Source of the DNA: Collinsella aerofaciens | GTDB taxonomy: Bacteria > Actinomycetota > Coriobacteriia > Coriobacteriales > Coriobacteriaceae | Direction of reading: 5' to 3' | Assembly (NCBI GenBank): GCA_008668235.1 | Contig: RQCP01000060.1 | Span: 1 to 39,437 of the forward strand | DNA: 39,437 nucleotides | Shown here: piece by piece, positions 1-7,058 of the stretch | How the letters are laid out: each line of letters starts with the position of its first letter | Position numbering within the stretch: position 1 is the stretch's first letter | Notes under the pieces: generated by a model | Seen by the model: only the letters and a program-made list of their open reading frames with translations | Told to the model about the DNA's origin: nothing | The model's database searches: none | Translations under genes and position numbers: made by a program

Positions 1-94
1 CCGGCCCGACCCGCCTATATATCATCCCATGCTCAAACATTCTCGCTTCGCTGCGAAACTGCGCGTGGGACGATATATAGGCGGGTCGGGCCGG
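1..94. repeat. Long inverted repeat (palindrome) downstream of dut
   Basis: Bases 1-23 are the exact reverse complement of 72-94. After one mismatch (24/71) the pairing continues through 25-32 against 63-70, with one G-T wobble. The stem is therefore about 32 bp around a loop of about 30 bases. The outer part is GC-rich and the inner part is TATATA-rich. It lies 22 bases past the dut stop codon. It may be a terminator whose T-tract falls outside the window, a dispersed intergenic palindrome, or a small element with terminal inverted repeats. The window edge prevents a decision. Confidence 0.8.
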
Positions 95-116
95 TCAGCG
101 GACAGTACGTAAACGA

Positions 117-560
117 CTAAGCTACGCCGCTAGAACCGAAACCGCCGGCTCCTCGGTCGGTTTCGTCTAGTTCTTCTACTTCTATGAGGTTAACCGTGGG
201 GACTTCTTGGATGACGAGTTGGGCTATGCGGTCGCCTTTGTTGATTTGGATGTTGTTGGAGGGGTCCAGGTTGATGAGGATAACCTTGAGTTCTCCTCGG
301 TAGTGGGCGTCGATGAGGCCTGGCGTGTTGACTATAGACAGGCCCTGCTTGATGGCCAAGCCGCTGCGGGGCTGGACGAAGCCGGCGTAGCCATCGGGCA
401 GGGCGATGGCCAGCCCGGTAGAGACCAGACGGCGTTCGAAGGGCTTCAGGACGCAGTCCTCGTTGGAACGCAGATCCAAGCCGGCATCGGTGGGATGGGC
501 GTATTTGGGAAGCTCGACGGTGGGGTCGAGACGCTTTATGTTGACGGTAATATTGGACAT
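117..560 (-). CDS. dut: Deoxyuridine 5'-triphosphate nucleotidohydrolase (dUTPase)
   Basis: Trimeric dUTPase that hydrolyses dUTP to dUMP and pyrophosphate, which keeps uracil out of DNA and supplies dUMP for dTMP synthesis. All five family motifs are visible in order in the 147 residues: DAGLDL (25-30), PRSGLA (64-69), NTPGLIDAHYRGE (78-90) with the catalytic Asp84, GDRIAQL (109-115), and the glycine-rich C-terminal arm RGAGGFGSSG (136-145). Length is normal for the trimeric family. The start lies only four bases after the nrdR stop, so the two are probably co-transcribed from the SOS-type promoter upstream of the LysM gene. The long inverted repeat at 1-94 follows the stop codon. Confidence 0.97.
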   Translation of the reverse strand: MSNITVNIKRLDPTVELPKYAHPTDAGLDLRSNEDCVLKPFERRLVSTGLAIALPDGYAGFVQPRSGLAIKQGLSIVNTPGLIDAHYRGELKVILINLDPSNNIQINKGDRIAQLVIQEVPTVNLIEVEELDETDRGAGGFGSSGVA

Positions 561-564
561 GGAA

Positions 565-1008
565 TCACCTTAGCTTGTCGAGCTCTTGCAGAAACTCATC
601 GACGTCTTTGAAATCGCGGTAGACCGAGGCAAAGCGGATGTACGCCACCTTGTCGATCTTGGCCAAGCGCTTGAGCACCATGTCACCCAACTCATGGGAC
701 GTGACGGCCGTCAGCGTGCGAGAGCGCAGCTCGACCTCGATGTCGTCGATAATCTCATTGAGCTTCTTAGTGTCGATATCGCGCTTGATGGTGGCGCGCA
801 TCAAGCCGACGAGCAGCTTATTGCGATCGAACCGCTGCTTGGTTCCGTCCGACTTAATGACCTCGATTGGGTCTTCACATCGCTCGAACGTTGTAAAGCG
901 GTAGTTACACGAGCAGCATTCGCGACGACGCTTAATGGTGTTATTTGACTCCTGCATACGGGAATCAACAACGCGGGTATGTGCCTTGCCGCATTTGGGA
1001 CAGCGCAT
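565..1008 (-). CDS. nrdR: Transcriptional repressor NrdR
   Basis: Zinc-ribbon plus ATP-cone repressor that senses dATP/ATP and shuts off ribonucleotide reductase genes by binding NrdR boxes. The 147-residue protein has the usual length. The zinc ribbon is formed by Cys3, Cys6, Cys31 and Cys34, followed by the RFTTFER motif that ends the DNA-binding part. The ATP-cone runs from about residue 49 to 139. Gene order lexA / LysM protein / nrdR matches that around Mycobacterium tuberculosis lexA (lexA-chiZ-nrdR). The strong Shine-Dalgarno (GAGGAGG) precedes ATG at 1008. The start codon lies inside a 12-bp inverted repeat (see 1003-1046), so translation may be regulated by RNA structure. Confidence 0.97.
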   Translation of the reverse strand: MRCPKCGKAHTRVVDSRMQESNNTIKRRRECCSCNYRFTTFERCEDPIEVIKSDGTKQRFDRNKLLVGLMRATIKRDIDTKKLNEIIDDIEVELRSRTLTAVTSHELGDMVLKRLAKIDKVAYIRFASVYRDFKDVDEFLQELDKLR

Positions 1009-1046
1009 GGTACCTCCTCTTAAACGATAACAAGGGTACCATGCGC
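1003..1046 (-). promoter_or_regulatory. Hairpin that pairs over the nrdR start codon
   Basis: Bases 1003-1014 and 1035-1046 form a perfect 12-bp inverted repeat (GCGCATGGTACC / GGTACCATGCGC) with a 20-base loop. On the minus-strand transcript the 3' arm contains the nrdR start codon (1006-1008) and the end of the ribosome binding site; the rest of that site lies in the loop. No T-tract follows, so it is not a typical terminator. A role in translational control of nrdR is inferred. Confidence 0.6.
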
Positions 1047-1059
1047 AGCGCGATAATGA

Positions 1060-1509
1060 TTACGAACGAGCAGGAACCTTAAGATGCGCACCGGCGGCGA
1101 GCGAACCATGCTCCAGATGATTGACGTTACGGATCATGTCGGAAGTCTCTTGCGCGGAAAGGCCTTCGATTGGATATTCCTCGGCAAGCGACCAAAGAGA
1201 ATCACCAGGCTGAACGCGAATGGTCTCGTAGGTAACGTTGGAAACGGACTCGGCATACGCGGCGTGACGAGCGCTAAAGACCGACGTAGCGAGGACAAAG
1301 AAGAGCGTAAGCGCAACGGCAACGGCGACAATCGTCGGAACCTTCAGGGCAACGCGAGCCGGCGCGACTACAGCCTGCTGATTGCGAGCAGGCTTTACGG
1401 TCAAAGGCTGAAAGCCGGAGCGGCCGCCCTGAACAACCGTAAAAGTGGGTTCTGCAGGCGTCTCGAGCTTAAGTGCGAGGTTTCCCTGGACCATATTCGT
1501 TGCGTTCAT
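1060..1509 (-). CDS. LysM-domain membrane protein, SOS cell-division inhibitor (YneA/ChiZ-like)
   Basis: Small membrane protein divergently transcribed from lexA. It has an N-terminal cytoplasmic stretch, one hydrophobic segment (about residues 59-82 counted from the first ATG) and a C-terminal LysM domain (about 97-147, with the typical PGDSLWSLA start). This is the architecture and location of Bacillus YneA and mycobacterial ChiZ/Rv2719c, which delay septation during the SOS response. Two ATGs stand in a row; GGAG at 1516-1519 is six bases from the second (1509) and only three from the first (1512), so the second was chosen. LexA boxes and a TTGACA promoter lie directly upstream. nrdR and dut follow in the same direction. 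The division-inhibitor role is inferred from context and architecture. Confidence 0.82.
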   Translation of the reverse strand: MNATNMVQGNLALKLETPAEPTFTVVQGGRSGFQPLTVKPARNQQAVVAPARVALKVPTIVAVAVALTLFFVLATSVFSARHAAYAESVSNVTYETIRVQPGDSLWSLAEEYPIEGLSAQETSDMIRNVNHLEHGSLAAGAHLKVPARS

Positions 1510-1580
1510 CATGTTCTCCTCTCGCGTGTTTTGCTGAGAACAGTTTTATCAAGCCGCACGGACAAAAATGTCTAGCGCGA

Positions 1581-1592
1581 GAACGAATGTTC
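1581..1592. promoter_or_regulatory. LexA box 1 (GAACGAATGTTC)
   Basis: Perfect match to the Gram-positive/actinobacterial SOS box GAAC-N4-GTTC in the lexA / LysM-gene intergenic region. It lies closest to the LysM gene, so it probably contributes mainly to that side. Confidence 0.85.
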
Positions 1593-1598
1593 GGTTAT

Positions 1599-1627
1599 TA
1601 TTATCTTCGAACAGTTGTTCCTGTCAA
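1599..1627 (-). promoter_or_regulatory. SOS promoter of the LysM-nrdR-dut operon
   Basis: On the minus strand, TTGACA (1627-1622) is followed after 17 bases by an AT-only -10 region (ATAATA at 1604-1599; the register could shift by one). LexA box 2 (1609-1620) lies in the spacer, so bound LexA would block RNA polymerase directly, as at the recA promoter at 11837-11865. Confidence 0.65.
1609..1620. promoter_or_regulatory. LexA box 2 (GAACAGTTGTTC)
   Basis: Perfect GAAC-N4-GTTC match, preceded by C (CGAAC form). It sits in the spacer of the minus-strand promoter at 1599-1627 and upstream of lexA. Confidence 0.88.
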
Positions 1628-1636
1628 GCAAAATTC

Positions 1637-1648
1637 GAACATTTGTTT
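1637..1648. promoter_or_regulatory. LexA box 3 (GAACATTTGTTT)
   Basis: Matches the SOS box at seven of eight conserved positions; the last C is T. It lies 24 bases upstream of the chosen lexA start, where it could mediate lexA autoregulation. Confidence 0.7.
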
Positions 1649-1672
1649 GACATGGGTAGAGAGGATGCCCTG

Positions 1673-2317
1673 ATGGCTCGCAAAATTACCAAGCGTCAGC
1701 AGCAAATTTACGACTTCATCAAGGAATATCAGCAGGAGAAGGGTTATCCACCCAGCGTGCGCGAGATGGCTTCTGCCGTGGGCCTTTCCTCCCCCAGCAC
1801 CGTGCACGCCCATCTATCTGCCCTGGAGGCGCGCGGGCTACTCAAGCGCGATGCCACCAAACCGCGCGCCCTGGAACTCTTTAACGAGGACGGTTCCTCT
1901 GTCTCAATTTCTAAATCTGACGAGCCCACCGCACCTCGCGGAACGGTCTCGCTACCGCTCGTTGGTCGCGTCGCGGCTGGGATTCCCATTCTGGCCGAAC
2001 AAAATATCGAGGACACCTTTACCATCCCGACCGAAATCGCCACTGATCAGGGTTCCTTTATCCTTGAGGTGCATGGGAGCTCAATGATCAATGTCGGCAT
2101 CTTCAATGGCGATTACATCATCGTCCGTGAACAAAAGAGTGCCATGAACGGCGAAATTGTCGTGGCCATGATTGATGGTTCAGCGACCGTCAAGACGTTC
2201 TACAAGGAGCAGGGACGCGTACGCCTGCAGCCTGAGAATGACACCATGGAGCCTATCTATGCAACGAATCCCGTTATCTTGGGCAAAGTCGTCGGCTTGA
2301 TGCGCCGGTTCTCGTAA
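1673..2317 (+). CDS. lexA: LexA repressor, SOS regulator
   Basis: Repressor of the SOS regulon that cleaves itself when RecA forms filaments on single-stranded DNA. The 214 residues show an N-terminal winged helix (about 1-65, with the SPSTVHAHLSALEARG recognition region), the Ala102-Gly103 cleavage site, and the S24 protease dyad Ser137 (HGSSM) and Lys174 (ATVKTF). The frame is open upstream to 1568, but the ATG at 1673 matches family N-termini (MARKITKRQQ), has GAGAGG about seven bases ahead, and leaves the LexA boxes in non-coding DNA. The stop overlaps the next start by one base (TAATG). Three LexA boxes upstream imply autoregulation. Confidence 0.97.
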   Translation: MARKITKRQQQIYDFIKEYQQEKGYPPSVREMASAVGLSSPSTVHAHLSALEARGLLKRDATKPRALELFNEDGSSVSISKSDEPTAPRGTVSLPLVGRVAAGIPILAEQNIEDTFTIPTEIATDQGSFILEVHGSSMINVGIFNGDYIIVREQKSAMNGEIVVAMIDGSATVKTFYKEQGRVRLQPENDTMEPIYATNPVILGKVVGLMRRFS

Positions 2318-3021
2318 TGCAAAAACGCATCACCATCTTTGATACCGTCCGCGGGTTTACGATGATTTCAATGGCAGGTTTTCACGCTTGCTACGATCTC
2401 GCCTACCTGTACGACTGGAATATGCCCTGGTTTACCCAGACCGTCTTTCAAGACATCTGGCGCGCCAGCATTAGCTGGGTATTCTTGTTTATCGCGGGTT
2501 GGATGTGCACCCTTTCGCACAACAATATCAAACGTGCCGCCAAATACGCCTTAGCAGCACTCGTCGTCTGGTTGGCAACAACACTTGTCTCAGTCGACGA
2601 TTCGGTTAATTTTGGCATCATCTACTGCATGGCCGCATGTACCGGCATCGTGGCGTTGACCGATCCCGTCCTTAAGAAGATATCGGCGAGATGGGGCATG
2701 TCCCTATGCCTTGTGTTGTTCGCCCTCACCTGGAGCATCCCCAAAACGATCTACCCTGTCCCCTACCTGGCGTGGCTGGGATTTCCGAGCCCTGGGTTTG
2801 TTTCAGGTGATTACTACCCCATCATCCCATTTATCTTTATGTATCTTGCAGGATACTTCGCCGCACATATAACGCAGGGAATCGATAAGACCGTCCCTAG
2901 CTGGGCCTACGCCAACCCCCTGCCGGCGCTCGCCAGCCTTGGACGTCATGCACTCCCCTTTTATCTGCTGCATCAGCCCATCATACTGGGCATTTTGGAG
3001 CTCGCCTACTCGGTGCGATAA
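2317..3021 (+). CDS. DUF1624 / heparan-alpha-glucosaminide N-acetyltransferase-like membrane protein
   Basis: Polytopic membrane protein of 234 residues, translationally coupled to lexA by a TAATG overlap. The N-terminus (RITIFDTVRGFTMISM) and the HACYDLAY segment fit the DUF1624/acyltransferase-3-related family, in which a conserved N-terminal Asp/Arg and His near the first helices mark the acetyltransferase core. About six or seven hydrophobic segments can be counted. The C-terminal FYLLHQPII motif is typical of acyltransferase-3-like proteins. The substrate cannot be read from sequence. Its 3' end overlaps the convergent hflX 3' end by 16 bases. Its coupling to lexA suggests it is SOS-induced, but no DNA-repair role is evident. 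Confidence 0.8.
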   Translation: MQKRITIFDTVRGFTMISMAGFHACYDLAYLYDWNMPWFTQTVFQDIWRASISWVFLFIAGWMCTLSHNNIKRAAKYALAALVVWLATTLVSVDDSVNFGIIYCMAACTGIVALTDPVLKKISARWGMSLCLVLFALTWSIPKTIYPVPYLAWLGFPSPGFVSGDYYPIIPFIFMYLAGYFAAHITQGIDKTVPSWAYANPLPALASLGRHALPFYLLHQPIILGILELAYSVR

Positions 3022-4295
3022 CGCTCGAGCCGCGGTGCAATACGAGCCGGCAGTTTCGCCACAATACGAACGCCATCCTCAAGATATTCCTCGTGCAAAA
3101 GGGTCCCCTGCTCATGCACGAGCGTGATGAGCGCACCTTCACGATACGGAATGTCGGCTGAAAGCAGTACATCGGTGGCAGCTGCCTCGCGAGCAATGCG
3201 ATCGACGAGATCGTCGAGTCCCTCGCCCGTTTGGGCTGAGAACAGAACGGCTTCGGGATAACGACGACGGAAACTCAATCGATCAACGCTATCGAGAAGA
3301 TCGATTTTATTGAACACCGTAAGCGTCAAACGCTCGCCGGCACCGATCTCATCAAGCACGCGGTCGACAGCCTCCAGCTGCCGCTCATAGTCCTCGTCAG
3401 ACGCATCTACGACTTTGAGAATTAGATCGGCACCTAACACCTCGGAAAGTGTCGATTTAAAGGCATCGACCAGACCATGCGGCAGCTTTTGAATAAAGCC
3501 GACGGTATCGGTGATCGTCATGCCGCGACCGCCGGGCAGGCGATACGAACGCGTCGTCGGGTCGAGCGTAGCAAACAACTTGTCCTGCGAAAGTACCGTA
3601 GAGCCGGTCAGACGATTGAGCAACGTCGATTTACCGGCATTGGTATAACCGGCTAACGCGACGCGAAACGCCGGTGACTCAATGCGGCTCTTGGATTGAA
3701 CATCGCGGCGCTGTTCAACCTGCTTAAGCTCACGACGAAGCGCGGCAATCTTATTGCGAATCAAGCGACGGTCAACCTCGAGCTGGCTTTCACCCTGGCC
3801 AAAGCGCGAACCGATGCCGCCGCGCGTCTGCTCCTTGGCAAGATGGCTCCACATACCGCGCAGACGAGGCAACAGATATTGAAGCTGCGCCAGCTGTACC
3901 TGTAGGCGTCCCTCACGCGTCTGAGCATGCAGGCCAAAGATATCCAAGATCAGTGCCGTACGATCGATAATCTTTACCGGCTCGCCCACGGCTTTCTCCA
4001 AATAGGATTGCTGCGAGGGTGTCAGGTCGTCGTCAAAGATAACGACATCGGCATCCATGCGATGCACCAGGCCGCACAGCTCCTCTACCTTACCGGAACC
4101 GATAAACGATTTAGGATACGGCTTTACCAAACGCTGAGACAAGCGCGCCGCGCACTGGGCGCCAGCCGTATGGGCCAGACGCTCAAGCTCATCGAGCGAA
4201 TGATCGAGCGGCCATGCATTGTCGCGCCATTCAACACCAACCAAAATGGCACGCTCGGGCTCGGGTGCCGTGGGAACAAGGGGGAAACGGGCCAT
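3006..4295 (-). CDS. hflX: Ribosome-associated GTPase HflX
   Basis: GTPase that binds the 50S subunit, splits or rescues stalled ribosomes and takes part in stress recovery. The 429 residues contain the N-terminal HflX domain (GTP-bdg_N, about 15-115), a coiled linker rich in Arg and Gln (about 170-205), and a G domain with G1 GYTNAGKS (216-223), G3 DTVGF (263-267) and G4 NKID (329-332). A C-terminal subdomain follows. The start codon overlaps the miaA stop (TAATG). hflX is the last gene of the rny-GHKL-spoVS-miaB-miaA-hflX operon. miaA followed by hflX is also the E. coli pairing (miaA-hfq-hflX), here without hfq. Confidence 0.96.
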   Translation of the reverse strand: MARFPLVPTAPEPERAILVGVEWRDNAWPLDHSLDELERLAHTAGAQCAARLSQRLVKPYPKSFIGSGKVEELCGLVHRMDADVVIFDDDLTPSQQSYLEKAVGEPVKIIDRTALILDIFGLHAQTREGRLQVQLAQLQYLLPRLRGMWSHLAKEQTRGGIGSRFGQGESQLEVDRRLIRNKIAALRRELKQVEQRRDVQSKSRIESPAFRVALAGYTNAGKSTLLNRLTGSTVLSQDKLFATLDPTTRSYRLPGGRGMTITDTVGFIQKLPHGLVDAFKSTLSEVLGADLILKVVDASDEDYERQLEAVDRVLDEIGAGERLTLTVFNKIDLLDSVDRLSFRRRYPEAVLFSAQTGEGLDDLVDRIAREAAATDVLLSADIPYREGALITLVHEQGTLLHEEYLEDGVRIVAKLPARIAPRLERYRTE

Positions 4296-5233
4296 TAGGC
4301 AGCCTCAATACGATGCAGGATGTCCTCAACGACCTCATCGATCGTACATTCATCCATATCGAACCACACGATGCGGTCATCGCGTTTAAACCACGAAAGC
4401 TGACGTTTGGCATAGCGACGCGAACGCATCTTGATGAGTTCGCGAGCCTCATCCATAGAAATCACGCCATTGAAAGCATCAATGATCTCTTTATAGCCAA
4501 TTGCCTGCATCGACGTCAGGGCATCTCCCAGCCCCTGGTCCATAAGACCGCGCACTTCATCGACAAGACCCTGCTCAAACATCAGATCGACGCGCAGGTT
4601 AATGCGCTCGTAGAGCACCTCGCGATTGCGCGTCAGACCAAACCATAGAGCATGATAATGCTCGCGCGGAACACTAAACTGCGACTTTTGCTGCGCGTAG
4701 GACACTCCATCATCGTGCATTTCGAGCGCGCGAATCACGCGACGAACATTATGGGGGTGGATGACCGCAGCGGACTCGGGGTCACGCTCGGCAAGCAGCG
4801 CGTGCAGCGCTTCCTCGCCTATGCGCTCGGCAAGCTCCTGATACCCCGCGCGGCGATCGTCCTCAAGCTCGCCTGAGGGAAAATCCATCTCATCCAGGGC
4901 GGCCTTGAGATATAAGCCCGTGCCCCCGCAAAACACCGGTAGGCGGCCCTCGCCCAGCAAGCGCTCAACATGTACACGAGCGTCTGCCTGATAAAGCGCT
5001 GCAGAATATGCAACGCCCGGTTCAACAATATCGACCAGGCGTAGCGGCGCCGTGCATTCCTCGGGTGCCATCTTGGCAGTGCCGATATCCATACCTCGAT
5101 AGATTTGCATCGCGTCAAACGACAGCACTTCGGACGAAAGACGAGTCGCCAAACGATCTGCGACATCACTTTTGCCAACCGCGGTCGGACCGACAATCGC
5201 AACGGCGGAAAGGCCTGCCCCGGAAGAAATCAT
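4295..5233 (-). CDS. miaA: tRNA dimethylallyltransferase
   Basis: Transfers the dimethylallyl group to N6 of A37 in tRNAs reading UNN codons, making i6A, which MiaB then thiomethylates. The 312 residues carry the P-loop GPTAVGKS (15-22) and the substrate motif DAMQIYRGMDIGTAK (40-54). The residue after Asp40 is Ala where Ser is the common choice. The helical insertion and a C-terminal segment with RSRRYAKRQLSWFKRD, the usual tRNA-contacting signature, are present. Start and stop each overlap the neighbouring gene in a TAATG arrangement, so miaB, miaA and hflX are translationally coupled. miaB and miaA catalyse consecutive steps at the same nucleotide. Confidence 0.97.
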   Translation of the reverse strand: MISSGAGLSAVAIVGPTAVGKSDVADRLATRLSSEVLSFDAMQIYRGMDIGTAKMAPEECTAPLRLVDIVEPGVAYSAALYQADARVHVERLLGEGRLPVFCGGTGLYLKAALDEMDFPSGELEDDRRAGYQELAERIGEEALHALLAERDPESAAVIHPHNVRRVIRALEMHDDGVSYAQQKSQFSVPREHYHALWFGLTRNREVLYERINLRVDLMFEQGLVDEVRGLMDQGLGDALTSMQAIGYKEIIDAFNGVISMDEARELIKMRSRRYAKRQLSWFKRDDRIVWFDMDECTIDEVVEDILHRIEAA

Positions 5234-6603
5234 TAGCGCGGCTCGCCCACAACGGATCCGGACAGATACCAGGTCTTGGCAACGTCAACGTCAACATCGA
5301 CAATCTTGCCAATCAACTGATCGATGCTATAGCCCGCGGGAATCGGTGCATGAACGGTCTGATTCTTAGGACTCTTGCCCAGCAGCACCGCGTCATTCTT
5401 TTTGCTCGTACCCTCAATAAGTGCCGGCACAACGGTGTGGAGCTCACCTTGGTTATACTCATGCGCTGTGGTCTCGATAACCTTCACCAAACGGTTGAAG
5501 CGCTCAAGAATCACCTCATGCGGCGTGGGATCATTAATCTCGGCTGCCGGAGTACCAGCACGCTTGGAATAGATAAACGTATAGGCCTGAGCATAACGAA
5601 CCGTCTCGGCAAGCGAGAGCGTCTGCTCAAAGTCTCCCTCGGTCTCGCCGGGGAAGCCCACGATGATATCGGTCGAAAGCGCGATATCGGGCATGCGATT
5701 GCGGATGCGATCGACGAGCCCCAGGTAATCCTCGCGCGTATAGCGACGGTTCATCTCTTTAAGGATGCGCGTCGAGCCCGACTGAACTGCCAAGTGCAGC
5801 TGCGGCATGACGGCAGGCGTCTCGGCCATTGCGTCGATAGTCTCGGGCAGCAGGTCCTTGGGATGCGAGGAAGTAAAGAAGATGCGCTCTACACCCGTAT
5901 CGCCCACGGCACGCAACAGGTCGGCAAAACGCGGCTTGCCAAACAGATCGCGACCATAGGAGTTGACGTTTTGACCCAAAAGCGTGACCTCACGCACGCC
6001 CTGGCGTACGAGCCCGGTCACTTCGTCGACAATCTCCTCGAAAGGACGGCTTTTTTCGCGACCGCGCACATACGGCACGATGCAATAGGTGCAGAAGTTA
6101 TTACAGCCCGTCATAATGGGGACCCAGGCGTGATACTGCGTCTCACGATGCCACGGCATGCTCATCGCATCCGAGTCCTCGTGCTCATTGGTGCGAATAT
6201 GGCGCTTGCCGTCCAAGAATGCCTCAGCAATGAGCTCGGCCACATGCGCGATGGAATGCGTGCCAAAGATAACATTGACGTTATCGACATTGGTGAGCAG
6301 ACCCTCGCCGTCACGCTGCGCGATGCAGCCGCCCACGGCGACCACGCGCTTACCCGAGGGCGAAGGCGGGAGGCTCTTACAAGAGTTGCACTGACCGTAC
6401 AGACGGGTGTCAGCGGCCTCACGAACGCAGCACGTCATGAACACGACAATGTCAGCATGCTCCGGATCGAGCGCCATGAGGCAGCCATATGAGTCGAGCA
6501 GACCACTCACGCGCTCGGAGTCGTGCTGATTCATCTGGCAGCCAAAGGTGCGGATAAAGTAGGTTTTACCGACAAGAATATCGCGTACGGAACCCTGGTC
6601 CAT
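5233..6603 (-). CDS. miaB: tRNA-2-methylthio-N6-dimethylallyladenosine synthase
   Basis: Radical-SAM methylthiotransferase that converts i6A37 to ms2i6A37 in tRNA. From the ATG at 6603 the protein is 456 residues. The UPF0004 domain holds the auxiliary-cluster cysteines Cys22, Cys58 and Cys93. The radical SAM cluster is CNNFCTYC (Cys167, 171, 174), followed by PYVRGREKSR. A TRAM domain closes the protein. A TTG at 6654 in the same frame would add 17 residues but has no clear ribosome site; the ATG has a weak AGGA nine bases upstream and begins where homologs begin. It is one of three methylthiotransferase paralogs in the window (with rimO and mtaB). Confidence 0.95.
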   Translation of the reverse strand: MDQGSVRDILVGKTYFIRTFGCQMNQHDSERVSGLLDSYGCLMALDPEHADIVVFMTCCVREAADTRLYGQCNSCKSLPPSPSGKRVVAVGGCIAQRDGEGLLTNVDNVNVIFGTHSIAHVAELIAEAFLDGKRHIRTNEHEDSDAMSMPWHRETQYHAWVPIMTGCNNFCTYCIVPYVRGREKSRPFEEIVDEVTGLVRQGVREVTLLGQNVNSYGRDLFGKPRFADLLRAVGDTGVERIFFTSSHPKDLLPETIDAMAETPAVMPQLHLAVQSGSTRILKEMNRRYTREDYLGLVDRIRNRMPDIALSTDIIVGFPGETEGDFEQTLSLAETVRYAQAYTFIYSKRAGTPAAEINDPTPHEVILERFNRLVKVIETTAHEYNQGELHTVVPALIEGTSKKNDAVLLGKSPKNQTVHAPIPAGYSIDQLIGKIVDVDVDVAKTWYLSGSVVGEPR

Positions 6604-6666
6604 GTGTATAAGTCCTAACGAGGTGGAATAAGCGGAATCAAAGAGGGCGGGCAAAGAGTAAAAACT

Positions 6667-6984
6667 CTATGCCACAGGCTTAACGTCGTCCATCACAACG
6701 TTATCCATGGCAGCTCGATTAATCTGATGAACGTAAATAGAAAGACGGATGGCCGTGCGCGACTCCCCGTTGATGAGGATGTCGGAGAACACCGGCGCGC
6801 AGGAAATATCAAACCCGGTCGGAATCAAAAAGCCGCGCGCGATAGCCACGGCCTTAATTGCCTGGTTGACGGCACCCGCGCCAACACACTGAATATTGAC
6901 GGGAACACCATCTTTGACCATGCCGGCAATGGCGCCGGCAACGGACGCGGGCGATGATTTGCTTGATACCTTCAGGCAATCCAT
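6667..6984 (-). CDS. spoVS: Stage V sporulation protein S (SpoVS) family protein
   Basis: Small conserved protein of the SpoVS/Alba-like family, 105 residues from the ATG at 6984, with AGGAG seven bases upstream. The body (VLxVSxKSSPxSVAGAIAG pattern, then VGAGAVNQAIKAVAIARGF) matches the Bacillus SpoVS core closely. Family members are usually about 86 residues; here a tail of about 20 residues (after the SIYVHQ segment) is added. In Bacillus, SpoVS affects septation and sporulation; in non-sporulating bacteria its role is unknown, though structural work points to nucleic-acid binding. It sits between the GHKL ATPase gene and miaB, the same neighbourhood (rny ... spoVS ... miaB) as in Bacillus. 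Confidence 0.93.
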   Translation of the reverse strand: MDCLKVSSKSSPASVAGAIAGMVKDGVPVNIQCVGAGAVNQAIKAVAIARGFLIPTGFDISCAPVFSDILINGESRTAIRLSIYVHQINRAAMDNVVMDDVKPVA

Positions 6985-7058
6985 GAAGAAACTCCTGCGT
7001 TTAAAAGTACGTTTTAACTGCAATAACTGTATCGTACCGAACGGACTCGGTAAAGATG

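Noticed and set aside
1537..1548. A fourth LexA-like site (GAACAGTTTTAT)
   Set aside because: Only the first half-site is conserved; the second half has no match to GTTC.
5008..6492. A 494-codon plus-strand open frame
   Set aside because: It lies antisense to miaB and miaA, whose motifs are complete; the translated product has no family features and is composed as expected from the opposite strand of GC-rich genes.
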